The position numbers and the translations under genes are program-made. Below are positions 29,201 through 38,039 of a stretch of 64,000 nucleotides of DNA, piece after piece. Location of the stretch: positions 7,380,503 to 7,444,502 of the forward strand of contig JANCRA010000007.1 of assembly GCA_024362935.1 (NCBI GenBank), written 5' to 3'. The notes under the pieces are model-generated. The model was not told the origin of the DNA. It made no database searches and was given only the letters and a program-made list of their open reading frames with translations. How positions within the stretch are numbered: the first letter of the stretch is position 1; every line of letters starts with the position of its first letter. The stretch comes from Setophaga petechia. Its lineage: Eukaryota; Chordata; Aves; Passeriformes; Parulidae.

Positions 29201-30795
29201 ATCCTGTGCTCAGTTCTGGGCCCCTCACTACAAGAAAGACACTGAGGGGCTGGAGTGTGTCCAGAGAAGGGCAATGGAGCTGGGAAAGGGTCTGGGGCAC
29301 ACAGGAGATGAGGAGTGCCTGAGGGAGCTGGGAGTGTTCAGCCTGAAGAAAAGGAGGCTCGAGGGGACCTTATGGTTCTCTACAAGTACCTGGAAGGAGA
29401 TTGTAGCCAGGGGGGGATTCAGTCCCTTTTCTCAAGTAAGGAGTGATAGGATAAGAGGAAACAACTTCCAGTTGCCCCAGGGGAGGTTTAGATTGGATGG
29501 ATATTAGGAATTTCTTCACAGAAAGGATTATCTCCTAAGCAGAGGCACAGGCTGCAGTGGTGGGGACACCATTTTGGAGATATTTGAATGACAGATGTGC
29601 AGATGTGGTGCTTAGGGACATGGGCTGGTGGTGGACTTGGCAGGGTTAACAGTTGGACTTGGTGACCTTTAGAGGCCTTTTCCAACCTACACTGTTCTGT
29701 GATTCTATTGAAAATCAGGTACTTCTGCTGTTTGAGGCTGCTACTACTGCAGTATACATGGAAAACTCAGTAAGAAAAATAAGAAATGGAGCAAGGCAGT
29801 CCTAAGGCACACAGAGAAAAATTATATATGTAAAGATGTCCTATTTTCTACAACTGGCAGCACAGGACTATTTAGTCAGACTTTCATGGGCCTCCCGTGA
29901 AACAAAATTTTCAAAGCACTATACAACAAAATGTATTTAATAACTAATACATACAGGTTTCCCTGTAGTACTTTATTTTTTCTTTTACTTGGAAAGAAAT
30001 ATTGGTGCCTACCCTGCTGCCTCAATGCCAGCTGTCACAAAAATAATTCCCTCCTGTCGCCTCAGTTCTCTCTTGGACAGCATATGTAACATTTTCCATT
30101 TTATCCATTAATACTCTTAGTTTAGACTTGGTGAAAAAGTTAATACAGGTTTGTATTCTGAGTAGTAATAAGAAAATAGATAGAAGTAAACTCATTGGTG
30201 GTGTTTTAATCTGGGTTAATTGCTGTCCCTTAAAATTACAGGCATTGATTCTCCAGTGAAACCTGAGGGCTTAGCTGATATCATACATAGGAAAATTGAA
30301 GAGAGCGATGGCGAGTTCCTTCTTGGCCAGCAGAAAGAGCCTGCATCTGCCCTGTGGGCAGCACTCTTTGATGGATCTCATGAGATGACTGTTCAGAAAA
30401 ACATGCATCTGGACCCAAAAAGAGATACTACCAGTCCCAATGACAGCAGAGGAAAGAAAAGAAGAGCTCCACCTCCACCCTCTGATAAGTCACCCTACAG
30501 TGCAGAAGCCCAGGTGAACACAGAGCAGCTGGGCAAGGAAAACTGGGGGAAGCCTGACCACGCACCTGCCAGCAGCTCTTCCTTTGAGTCAGTGCTAGGT
30601 ACGAAAATGCAGCAGCTGCAAACCCCCATTGCTCCTCCTCGCAAAATTGGTCTCTGTGGGAAAAGTGGTTTAGCTGGCCTGGGGAATCCTGTTTCTCTGC
30701 TGAGCAAGACCAAGTCTGAAACCAAACCAGTCCCAACCCCTAGACATAAAGGCATCACAGAAATACTAGACCCCAGGTCCTGGTTGCATCCATAG
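1360..30795 (+). CDS. RTKN2: RTKN2, rhotekin-2, complete 12-exon coding gene
   Basis: Coding exons are 1360-1410, 4072-4247, 6000-6058, 9661-9714, 10613-10730, 12116-12316, 16862-16956, 18473-18579, 19586-19717, 26115-26280, 28174-28281 and 30242-30795. All introns are GT-AG and the phases join into 606 residues plus stop, close to the roughly 609 residues of human RTKN2. Domains in order: an HR1/REM-1 coiled segment (about residues 20-75, with the motif LRMREGICRLL), an anillin/rhotekin homology region (about 85-285, with IRIPLMW, FENVTIF and WLPLYGNMCCRLV), a PH domain (about 288-388, from WRRLYCVLRGGKL to the C-terminal helix with WMEAFWQHFYDL), and a proline/serine-rich tail ending in DPRSWLHP. 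Rhotekins are cytoplasmic Rho-GTPase effectors; RTKN2 has been linked to lymphocyte survival signalling. Rhotekin-1 is the main alternative, but the residue pattern fits RTKN2 much better, and the ARID5B neighbour agrees. Confidence 0.95.
1411..4071 (+). other. RTKN2: RTKN2 intron 1
   Basis: The first 230 bases are still GC-rich and include a short tandem duplication around GAGGGAGCTCTCCT near 1570-1600. The rest is AT-rich with no recognisable repeat or exon. Confidence 0.8.
4072..4247 (+). CDS. RTKN2: RTKN2 coding exon 2 (HR1 segment)
   Basis: It begins in phase 0 after CTTCTCTAG and ends with two bases of a split glutamine codon before GTGAGT. It encodes residues 18-75, the heptad-rich HR1 region that in rhotekins contacts active Rho. 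The conserved core reads QEKINLELRMREG and HAVKNLLVCNARIRAY. Confidence 0.95.
4248..5999 (+). other. RTKN2: RTKN2 intron 2
   Basis: AT-rich intron with no recognisable element. Confidence 0.8.
6000..6058 (+). CDS. RTKN2: RTKN2 coding exon 3
   Basis: It encodes residues 76-95 (part of 96), with the family pattern DRVACRARVAIS. The acceptor that keeps frame is an unusual GAG at 5997-5999, preceded by a T-rich tract. A better-looking CAG lies 8 nt downstream but would shift the frame. By memory the human protein has about eight extra residues at this junction, so this exon is shorter in the bird. Confidence 0.85.
6059..9660 (+). other. RTKN2: RTKN2 intron 3
   Basis: AT-rich intron. It holds the AT dinucleotide microsatellite at 8213-8246 and no recognisable transposon. 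Confidence 0.8.
8213..8246. repeat. (AT)17 microsatellite
   Basis: An uninterrupted alternation of A and T of 34 bases inside RTKN2 intron 3. It is likely length-variable between individuals. Confidence 0.95.
9661..9714 (+). CDS. RTKN2: RTKN2 coding exon 4
   Basis: It follows a good pyrimidine tract and CAG. It encodes residues 96-113, including the highly conserved DIRIPLMWKGSDHF stretch shared by rhotekins, and ends with one base of an arginine codon before GTATGT. Confidence 0.95.
9715..10612 (+). other. RTKN2: RTKN2 intron 4
   Basis: AT-rich intron with no recognisable element. Confidence 0.8.
10613..10730 (+). CDS. RTKN2: RTKN2 coding exon 5
   Basis: It encodes residues 114-152 and part of 153. 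The pattern RYAVFCVFTMGAELLDTEL followed by VTDLCFENVTIF is the anillin/rhotekin homology region. It ends with TT of a split phenylalanine codon before GTGAGT. Confidence 0.95.
10731..12115 (+). other. RTKN2: RTKN2 intron 5
   Basis: AT-rich intron. A TTAATTAA-type simple repeat lies at 11021-11049. Nothing else is recognised. Confidence 0.8.
12116..12316 (+). CDS. RTKN2: RTKN2 coding exon 6
   Basis: It encodes residues 153-219 and part of 220. It begins EASPDFQVKVEVYSCCTEE and carries a lysine-rich segment (TPKKLAKKLKTSLSKATGKK), which is typical of RTKN2 and a candidate membrane- or nucleus-directing basic patch. It ends in two bases of a histidine codon before GTAAGC. Confidence 0.95.
12317..16861 (+). 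other. RTKN2: RTKN2 intron 6
   Basis: A long AT-rich intron of about 4.5 kb. No exon, CR1 or tandem repeat is recognised. Confidence 0.8.
16862..16956 (+). CDS. RTKN2: RTKN2 coding exon 7
   Basis: It encodes residues 220-251 and part of 252. The conserved pattern is KYSLLAYTTLGLESAEDNF followed by RTHNLTI. The acceptor is TTTAG and the donor GTAAGT. Confidence 0.95.
16957..18472 (+). other. RTKN2: RTKN2 intron 7
   Basis: AT-rich intron with no recognisable element. Confidence 0.8.
18473..18579 (+). CDS. RTKN2: RTKN2 coding exon 8
   Basis: It encodes residues 252-287. FWLPLYGNMCCRLVVQPSCM is a rhotekin hallmark, and the exon ends GFLNQQ just before the PH domain. It ends in phase 0 at GTAAGG. 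Confidence 0.95.
18580..19585 (+). other. RTKN2: RTKN2 intron 8
   Basis: Intron of about 1.0 kb with no recognisable element. Confidence 0.8.
19586..19717 (+). CDS. RTKN2: RTKN2 coding exon 9 (first half of PH domain)
   Basis: A phase 0-0 exon of 44 codons, residues 288-331. It holds the first beta strands of the pleckstrin-homology domain, with WRRLYCVLRGGKLLCYY. PH domains bind phosphoinositides or proteins at membranes. Because the exon is an exact multiple of three, skipping it would keep frame but destroy the domain. Confidence 0.95.
19718..26114 (+). other. RTKN2: RTKN2 intron 9, the longest intron
   Basis: About 6.4 kb. It starts with a T/G-rich low-complexity run at 19738-19790 and has another at 24050-24125. 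GC-richer patches at 20630-20770 and 24780-25000 carry open frames that match no family I know. No exon or transposon is recognised. Confidence 0.75.
26115..26280 (+). CDS. RTKN2: RTKN2 coding exon 10 (second half of PH domain)
   Basis: It encodes residues 332-386 and part of 387. It starts ETRIRAVDQDSKRRANNFSV and ends with the C-terminal PH helix carrying the conserved tryptophan in WMEAFWQHFYDL. The donor is GTAAGT. Confidence 0.95.
26281..28173 (+). other. RTKN2: RTKN2 intron 10
   Basis: AT-rich intron with no recognisable element. A segment near 26590-27090 is GC-richer but not assignable. Confidence 0.75.
28174..28281 (+). CDS. RTKN2: RTKN2 coding exon 11
   Basis: It encodes residues 387-422 and part of 423. 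QWKHCCEELMKIEIMSPRKP is almost unchanged from mammals, and the exon ends at SVYHDM. The donor is GTAAGT. Confidence 0.95.
28282..30241 (+). other. RTKN2: RTKN2 intron 11 with CR1 insertion
   Basis: The intron carries a sense-oriented CR1 fragment at about 29150-29709. The remainder is AT-rich single-copy-looking DNA. Confidence 0.8.
29150..29709 (+). mobile_element. CR1 LINE 3' fragment, 5'-truncated
   Basis: About 560 bases match the remembered 3' part of chicken-repeat-1: the end of ORF2 (open for about 118 codons with CAQFWAPHYKKDTEGLECVQ), then a 3' UTR ending TTCCAACCTACACTGTTCTG and TGATTCTAT. The 5' boundary is approximate. CR1 elements move by target-primed reverse transcription and are typically truncated at the 5' end. 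It sits in sense orientation in RTKN2 intron 11 and is a dead copy. Confidence 0.9.
30242..30795 (+). CDS. RTKN2: RTKN2 coding exon 12 and stop
   Basis: It encodes residues 423-606 and the TAG stop at 30793-30795. It opens with SIDSPVKPEGLADIIHRKIE and contains GKKRRAPPPPSDKSP and PVPTPRHKGITEILDPRSWL, the proline-rich tail shared with mammals. The last residues are LHP. By memory the human protein extends three residues further and ends in valine, so a PDZ-ligand-like end is absent here. Confidence 0.95.
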
Positions 30796-32285
30796 GCATC
30801 ATATTTAGCTTAGAGAAGTCTTTGGAATTTAAAGTTTCTCAGCCTTCTCCTAATACCTTTCATTAAAAGTAGATTTTAGCATTTAGCTCAAGTGTTTCCT
30901 GTGAGCCAGGGCATTACTGCTAGCTGCAGTCTCAGCTGTATTCATTAGTGCTGTATCTAAATAATTGCACTAGAATGGGGGCGTGTTTCTCTGTCTGGAG
31001 TAACGGTGCTATTTCTGAAAACAATAGTTCAGTACTTTCCTCTCGAAAAAAATCCAGTGTTCAGGGTGACCTCAGCTGTCCCCACAGCAGGGCTGTTACC
31101 AGCGCCTTCTACCAGTGCCTCAGCTGAGCCCATCCACAGCTCCTCACTCAGACTACTTAAGTGGGAATTCACACATATTCAGCACACATCTTGCAAAGCT
31201 GATTTTCTTGGGCTCCATGCTTGCTGTATCCCCTCTCTCCCTTGCTGTTTAGGAAACGCTGCCTATATGGTAATCAAGTATGAAAAGCTTTTGTGCTGTT
31301 CTGAATGGCTCTGTAACTCCATACAAATTTCTGAGGCAGTTCTCTCAATTTAGTGTGGGATTTCCCAAGTTCCTGCTGGTTCATGTGCAATTGGAATGGA
31401 CCAGAATTATCTGTCTTTGAGCAAGGATCTGATCCATCACTGCGGTTTTATTCTGGGCTAAGACAAGCATTTAAAAGCAGTTGCATGGGTATGTGCTCAT
31501 CTTATGGTTGTTTTTCCTGAGGAACGTGGGTCTGTAACACAGCTCCTCCTTTGTGGAGCCTCTCAGCTGTTCCTGCTGGGGAGCTGCTTTGTAAACAGGC
31601 AGTGATACTGGTAAGCAAACAGGGCTGTTTCACCACTTGGTCCTTCTGCAATAGAATAAGCACTTCAGGTGAAGATACTGAACTTTTGAGATTCTTTCAT
31701 CAGACTGTTCACCAGTTCTATAAGAACTATGGGTTGTTAGGGTTCCTGTGGCACCTGCAAAACATCTACTGCATAGAAAAAGCTGTGTTCTCTTGGATCC
31801 TCACCTTAAATACCCAGCCATTTCCTTGGTTGATGCATTTGTCTCAGATGCTGGAACTTACCCAAAGGCAAAGGTCTGCTTGCAGTTCTCCCTCTGGAGA
31901 CTTAGTGCTCAGACCTGTGTTGAGAGGGTCATATCAGCAACTGTATACATACAGTTCATAATTTTTTTTTTTTCAAAATGTGGATGGCTCTGGGAGCTTT
32001 ACCATTTCTCCATAAGATACTGTGGTCATGGTTGGTTGGTTGTTTTATTTTATTTTTTTTTTTCTTCAGCTAAGCTCTTGGCTGCACAGTTGTAAAGGTA
32101 TCTGCTGAATTCCCTCAGTAGTTCATTTGGGATGGGGTTGAGAGGCAGGTTTCATTTGCAAATCCTTTTGCAGGATTAGAGCCCTTTGTTCTAGAATGTC
32201 CTTGTTCATTCTTCATTTAATCACGTTCCATTTTCCCTCTGAAACAACCATAATCATTCTTACAATAAATCATGCTGTTACTTAA
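30796..32285 (+). other. RTKN2: RTKN2 3' UTR (proximal form, inferred)
   Basis: Sequence after the RTKN2 stop up to about 20 bases past the AATAAA at 32264-32269. An ATTAAA at 30862-30867 could give a very short form. AATAAA at 34056-34061 and 35069-35074 could give longer forms. Which is used cannot be told from sequence. Confidence 0.5.
32264..32269 (+). terminator. RTKN2: Candidate RTKN2 poly(A) signal AATAAA
   Basis: A canonical hexamer 1.47 kb after the stop. A GT-rich stretch (ATGGTTTGTGAATGG) begins about 22 bases downstream, as expected for a cleavage site between the two. Confidence 0.5.
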
Positions 32286-32889
32286 GTGGATGGTTTGTGA
32301 ATGGCTTATAAATAGGAACAGAAAAACTGAAGAAAAACTACATGATTATGTAAATCAGACAGTCGACTAAGTGGACTGTACAACTCTGAACAAGAAATGG
32401 GAAAAATTGGAAGGAGGGGGAAGAATATTTCCCAAAATGCAGCTGCAGTTTATTTAGCTTTAAATCTAGCCTTGAAGATTTCTGTGCTCAGAAAGAAAGA
32501 AATACCTTTTCTTGGTAACCCCCTTTAATTTTGTAGCTATATTTTTTTAAAATCTCATAAATATATAAGGAAAGAAGGTACCATAATGAGGGTTTATTTT
32601 TAAATTCAAAAGACCATTGAATTTCAACAGGCTCTTTCTCTATTAAATTCAGTGGCTTTGTTTTGAACTGAACATACGTATTTTAGCAAGGCATTTAATA
32701 TTAATTTGAAGTCTTCAAGTGATGAGAATTCACTCATACCTCCTGTTGCAATACTTAATTACCCCAGGTACATTTTTCACTTGATTTTCTATTTGCATTT
32801 CTAGCTCCACCTTAAGTTATTCTGGTCTTTTTATGCATTTGATTGCTTATATTGATCTCTGTAGTATCAGCTTTTCTAATTGCCTGTGT

Positions 32890-33850
32890 GTAGTTATAAA
32901 TCATGATTATGTCCCTTTTAACCTTTTCTCTGATGAGACTGAATTCCTTAACTTTCCTATGGCAGTGGATGTTATCCAAGACTAATTAATCTTCACGTTC
33001 TTCTCTGGATTTCTCATGTACAGAAGTATTTGTAAGGGTGACATCTGCATTAGATGCCCCATGTCAATAGTGCTCCATCAGGACTGTACAAAACCATAAT
33101 GCGATCCTCTTGCTCTGATGAATATCTCCCTCTCTCTTCCCTCAAAAATTGCATTATCTTTTTCTTTTTTTTTGTGGAAGCATTGCATTGGATGCTGACT
33201 GTTATGGGCCAAGTCCTCTTCAGTCTTTCTCAAGAACGTGGTACATCATCCTCTTACTATCTTACCTTATATATTCTTGGAAATACAGATGGTATTTTAC
33301 CAGCATTAAAATACTGCTCATGAAGTGATCCAGATTGCTCTGTGTAAGTGACCTGTCTTCATTCTTTACTACTCCAGCAGTCTGCATGTCCTTTGCAAAT
33401 TTATTGCAAGTGATTTTTACAGTTTATTCCAGATCATTGATTTTTAAAATTGAATGTAAGGTAAGGTTTGTAGAGAGAGGTGATAAGTTTTTATTACATC
33501 AGTGACATGGGTAGGGGGTGGGGAAAGCAAACAGGCAGGCCATTGAATTTCTGTCCCTTTTATCCCAGAGCTTTTAAAACTTTAAGATGGCAAACAGCTA
33601 TATTTCTTGCTGAATCCCTATTAATACTGTATCTTGACATTATTATTATGATATTTTAAAGAAAATTACATGTTCATCTTTTTTTCAGAAAGTTACTCAG
33701 AGTTCTTGTGGGTAACACCTCAGTGCAGGTGTCTTTGCAAGCCAAGCTTAATATATCTAAGAGTAAAATGCAACCTGTTGCTCAAGACCTATTCTCCATG
33801 AAGCTGTGTTGATATTTTATATCTATCCTTAATTAAACTCATGTGGGCCA
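32890..33850 (-). mobile_element. Ancient CR1/L3-like LINE fragment, antisense
   Basis: The + strand reads like the reverse complement of the ancient amniote CR1/L3 3' region. Recognisable pieces are CTTTTAACCTTTTCTCTGAT, TTCTTCTCTGGATTTCTC, GTCTGCATGTCCTTTGCAAA near 33380, CCAGATCATTGAT near 33430 and CCATGAAGCTGTGTTGATAT near 33800. They occur in the expected order but have drifted and carry indels. Ends are approximate. The copy is far older than the CR1 at 29.2 kb. Confidence 0.6.
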
Positions 33851-36560
33851 GTTCATGATATTGCAGTGACCACCACTAAGCAAACAAAGCCATTCATTAT
33901 TCTGTTCATCTGCTTCAGAACTACATAATCCCTGTTATGAAGAAAGAGTTGATTCAGGTTGTAGTATTTATTGTTGCTTTGCCTTCTTTCCCCCTGCCCT
34001 GTTCTGTCTTGCCATTAGTGCCTTTGCATCTTCTGTGAAGCAAGTTAGTTTAACCAATAAAACCTGCAGGCCCCCAGGAAACACAGAGCTCAACTATCCA
34101 ATAAAGTCAGTGCCCCTGGAGGAGCTGCTGCTCCCAGGCAGCAGAGGAGAATGTAATGTTTCACCATCTTGGCAGCTGCATTCAGTGAGGATGCTTTAAT
34201 TGCATGGCTCAAAATACCAGGGATCAGAACCCAGAAGACATTTGGCAGCTTCCTGCTGGGATGAGGCTTGGAGGACCTGTGGCTGCTCCCAGCCCTTGTG
34301 TCCCATTCCCCTGTGCTCACGTTTGTGTAGGCAGGTTGGAATGCTGGCACCTGGCTGGGAAGTCCATTGAGAAACACTTCTGCCAGGGTGAATGGCTCCA
34401 ATGATCCAGTGTAGCACAGAGAGGATGTTGGTGGCACCTGCTGAACCACACATGGGATTAGAGACTTCTCTGAGGAATGTGTCAGGCCTGCTCTGGAAAC
34501 TGTACCTGCTTGTTCTCTGCTGGGATTAATTAATGCTGCTTAAAGCCAGAATTGAGTGATTGGATGCAGTCTTGAAGTGGGGGAGACAGAAGTCAGCCTG
34601 AACTATTCTTTTAGGAAGAACAACTTGAAATTAATTGCTAGTTCAAACTTGAATATAAATTTCACAGAATGTGAACTTCTGAAGTACTGACTGACTAAAG
34701 CCTTAACTTATTAACTTTTTATACTTACCTAATGTCTTCAGCTGTTCACTTGGTTTTGGAATGGTAGATGGTACTTTCTGTGGTTTTAAAGGCATTAACT
34801 TCAACTGCTTACATTTTTACTAGTATTGCCAGGGTTTTTTCCCCCGTGGTAATAATATTAGTAGTTATTTTATGGTGGCTTGTACGTATTTGAAAATACT
34901 GTCACAGTATTCAGAGTTGATTTCTAATTAATGCAAACTACCTTAATAGAAAAATGGAAATTTGGACACTAAAGTATTGTGAAATGTTAGAACAGAAATC
35001 TTCTTATTTTGCTGCTAGCTTATTGTATTTCTGTTAAAATATGCAAGTGAAATTAAAAATGTTTCTAGAATAAAAGGTTTTTGGTGTAATTTCTTTCAAT
35101 CTGAACTACTTTACGCTTTACTCCAGTGTGTAAGCCACGGGTGACAGCTGCTGTAAAATGAGAGCGCTCAGGGGTGGCTCCTTTTCCCTTGGGCCTGCCA
35201 TGAATGTACCCCTGGAGGCTCATACTGACAACAGCAAACAGCATCAGCCTCAGTTTTCTGACCTGGAGGAAGGGAGGGAAGCCATTTAACTGGCTTTAAT
35301 CAGTTAAATCAATGCTCCCTGCCATTCCATGAAGCCAACAGACACCACCCTGAGTGAGTAGGTAAAGTCAGAAATGTGATGAGATGCACCTCTTCTCCAC
35401 AAATGTGCCAAAACAAAACACCCTGTTTTAGGTTTCATCTTACTTCTCTCACAGTCATGGAGGAAATGATGCCATGGCACAGATTTACATCTTGCTCTCT
35501 GCTTTGTAAGGTGGCTTCATTAAATAAGCCACTGACATCCATTGATTAATTAATTAATACATCCAATAATTGTTTTCCTTTCACAGGCACCCTTGTGCTG
35601 AAGGGGACCTTACCCACCTCACCAGCTAGAGCTCAGTGTGACACTGCTAATTTAGAGCTAACTGAGCTGCTCAAGTAAAGTGTTCTTTTGACCCAGCTAT
35701 AAAATTACTGTAATAAATGCAAAAGGAATTGCAAGACATTTTAATTTTGGAATAAGAGTCCAAGAAAAAAAACTAAGTTGGATTGACAACTGCGAGGCAG
35801 GACAGTGCAGCTGAGTGATTTAATGAAAATTGTGCTGCAGCTAAAGCTGCTGCAGTTTGCTTTAAGAAATCATGGGAATATAAGATATTATACTCACTTC
35901 ATATAACCATTAGCAAATGGTTAAACTGTAATTGTTCCCTATATGTATTATATACTCACAAAAAAACCCAGTTTGTGAGACATCAAAATAAATTGCTTTT
36001 TATGAGGAAAGAACAATCTTTCAAGATTTTTATATCAAGATAGCTTTCTAAATGTTTGTTATGTGCCTCCCCAAAGGGAGAAAATTTATAATAACTAGTG
36101 AAGTGTCTTTTATTCTGTTACGGTATTTCTTCACATTTCTATAAACTTCTTGCAAAATAGCTATAAAAAGACATTACTTATAATATACCTTGTTTCACCT
36201 GAAGGGTTTTTTGCAGCTCTTGTCCAGTGTTTGGTAGTGATACAGGAATGCTTGCAGAAGAAAGTTGTTTCATACACAGCCTCTTCCCAGCCCTTAGTAA
36301 TTACAGGCATTTTAATATGCAGACGAGGGAAGCCTTTTAGTCTGTCAAAGTTTCACTTTATGTCTCTGTCTGGACATGAACTCAGAGTGGCAGTTAAAAG
36401 TCAAAAAATGTATTCTTTAATTTACTTAAATTTTGGCATCACTGCTGTCTTGTAGCACTTGCAGCTTGATGATATGCCACAAGAGTTTCCTTTCCAAGCT
36501 TTAAAATTTGTGTATTTTCCTTTGCTAAGAAGGAAAGGGACATCAAGTGTTCATCACATT
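33850..36560. other. Intergenic, no gene seen
   Basis: Mixed AT-rich sequence with distal AATAAA signals for RTKN2 at 34056-34061 and 35069-35074. A short TTAATTAATTAAT run lies near 35540. No coding family is recognised. Confidence 0.6.
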
Positions 36561-36599
36561 CCTTTTTCCCTCACTGACTATAAAAGTGGTTCCAAATAC

Positions 36600-36880
36600 A
36601 AATATCATTGATTAAGTTTTTTCACCCGACAGGAAAATGGTCCCAGTCTTTTCCATCTTTCTTTGGATTATATTTTCCATTTTCTAATTAGTGTCTATTT
36701 CAAAATCCCACATGTATTTTGATGATATCTTTCTTGAGCTGAGTGCCCAGAGCTGAACACACTCTACTTGCTCAGGGGCACTCTTGATTTACAAGAACAG
36801 AATCTGTTCATTAATATTGCCTCCGTTTTAGCAACTCATTGTGCATTAGAAAAACCAAATCAAAATATTTCCATCACTCT
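36600..36880 (-). mobile_element. Possible second ancient CR1/L3-like remnant, antisense
   Basis: The stretch GTGCCCAGAGCTGAACACAC followed by TCTACTTGCTCAGGGGC resembles the antisense CR1/L3 phrase built around CCCAGAACTGGACACAGTAC. Flanks are too decayed to place ends. It may belong to the same ancient class as the copy at 32.9-33.85 kb. Confidence 0.35.
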
Positions 36881-37980
36881 GTGGCCAGAATGGTGTGTGC
36901 CTAAATAAAGATGTAACTTAGGCAAGAGAACATCTTAGTGCTGTTATAGTGAGCTTAACATCTCACAAATTTCTCAATAGCAGGAAAAATTGTTATAACT
37001 CTGTGGCTGGCATGAGCGAGCTGCTTTGTCCTCACAGCATTTTTTTTCAGATGGCAGCAGCTGCTTCACTTTCTTTGGTTTTGAGTGGTCATTACTCCTC
37101 AGTCCAACGTCTGTACAAAAGGGTTGAGAGCTTTTGAAATAAACTGAGAGCAATTTAAGTGACCTTCCCGTGACGTGGATGGATCAGCTGGAGTGTCAGC
37201 TGCCAAAGCACTGACAGATTCTTAGCCTGTATATTTGGCTGGTAAGAAAACAGAGGGCCTGTGGCAGCTTTGCCTTTCTTCTGAATCCAGACCTAGGGAC
37301 TGGATGTAGAGGATGAGAATGCTCCTCATTGCTGCAGCTTTATCACACAGCATGGGCCACCTGACGTGGGGCAGACCAGCTCTTCAAGCATGGAAAAAAC
37401 TTTGCTCAAAATTAGTAGAGTCTCAAATTCTACTAACTATATGGAAAGCCTTTTATTAAGGACAGATCCTAATAATGGTATTCAACACATGGCTTCAGGT
37501 CAAACTGGATTTAATACACCATGCATTTTATATATCAGGATTTTTCTATTATTTTAATAAGAGTTCATTTGTGTGTCTAATAATACATCACATTTTACTC
37601 ATGACCTCATTAGAAAGATTCTTAAACATTTGCTTGATCATTATCCTAAAGAAGGATAAAGGTCTGCTGTCTTGGGAACACCTCAGGTTTAACCCAGCTT
37701 GTGCAAGAGCCACTTGAGCCTACAGCCTGATGTACACTTTTCTGTTCATTCATTTAAAATAACTGTATAATTCCTTGGCAAGTAAAGTTAGTGATTTCTA
37801 AGCATTAATATGTAACCTGCTATTTACATTTTTTGTAATTATAAACCAGAACACATGAATCTTCAGCTACTCTACTGCTTACTAGAATGATTAATACAAG
37901 CTTCAGCAACAACTTGTTTACTTGCTTCTTTCTACATTTCCTTTGGAAGGGCAAATTCTGTCAACCACACCTGCAAAATA

Positions 37981-38036
37981 AAAAAAAAAAAAAAAAAAAA
38001 AGGAAAAAAAACAGAAAAGGGAAAAGGAAAAGATAG
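37981..38036. repeat. Poly(A) tract and A-rich tail
   Basis: Twenty-one consecutive A residues (37981-38001) preceded by AATA, then an A/G-rich run. No retrocopied gene body is recognisable upstream, so I call it simple sequence. Confidence 0.8.
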
Positions 38037-38039
38037 AGT

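Noticed and set aside
37975..38036. Processed pseudogene ending in the poly(A) tract
   Set aside because: No coding-like body or target-site duplication was recognised upstream; simple A-rich sequence is enough.
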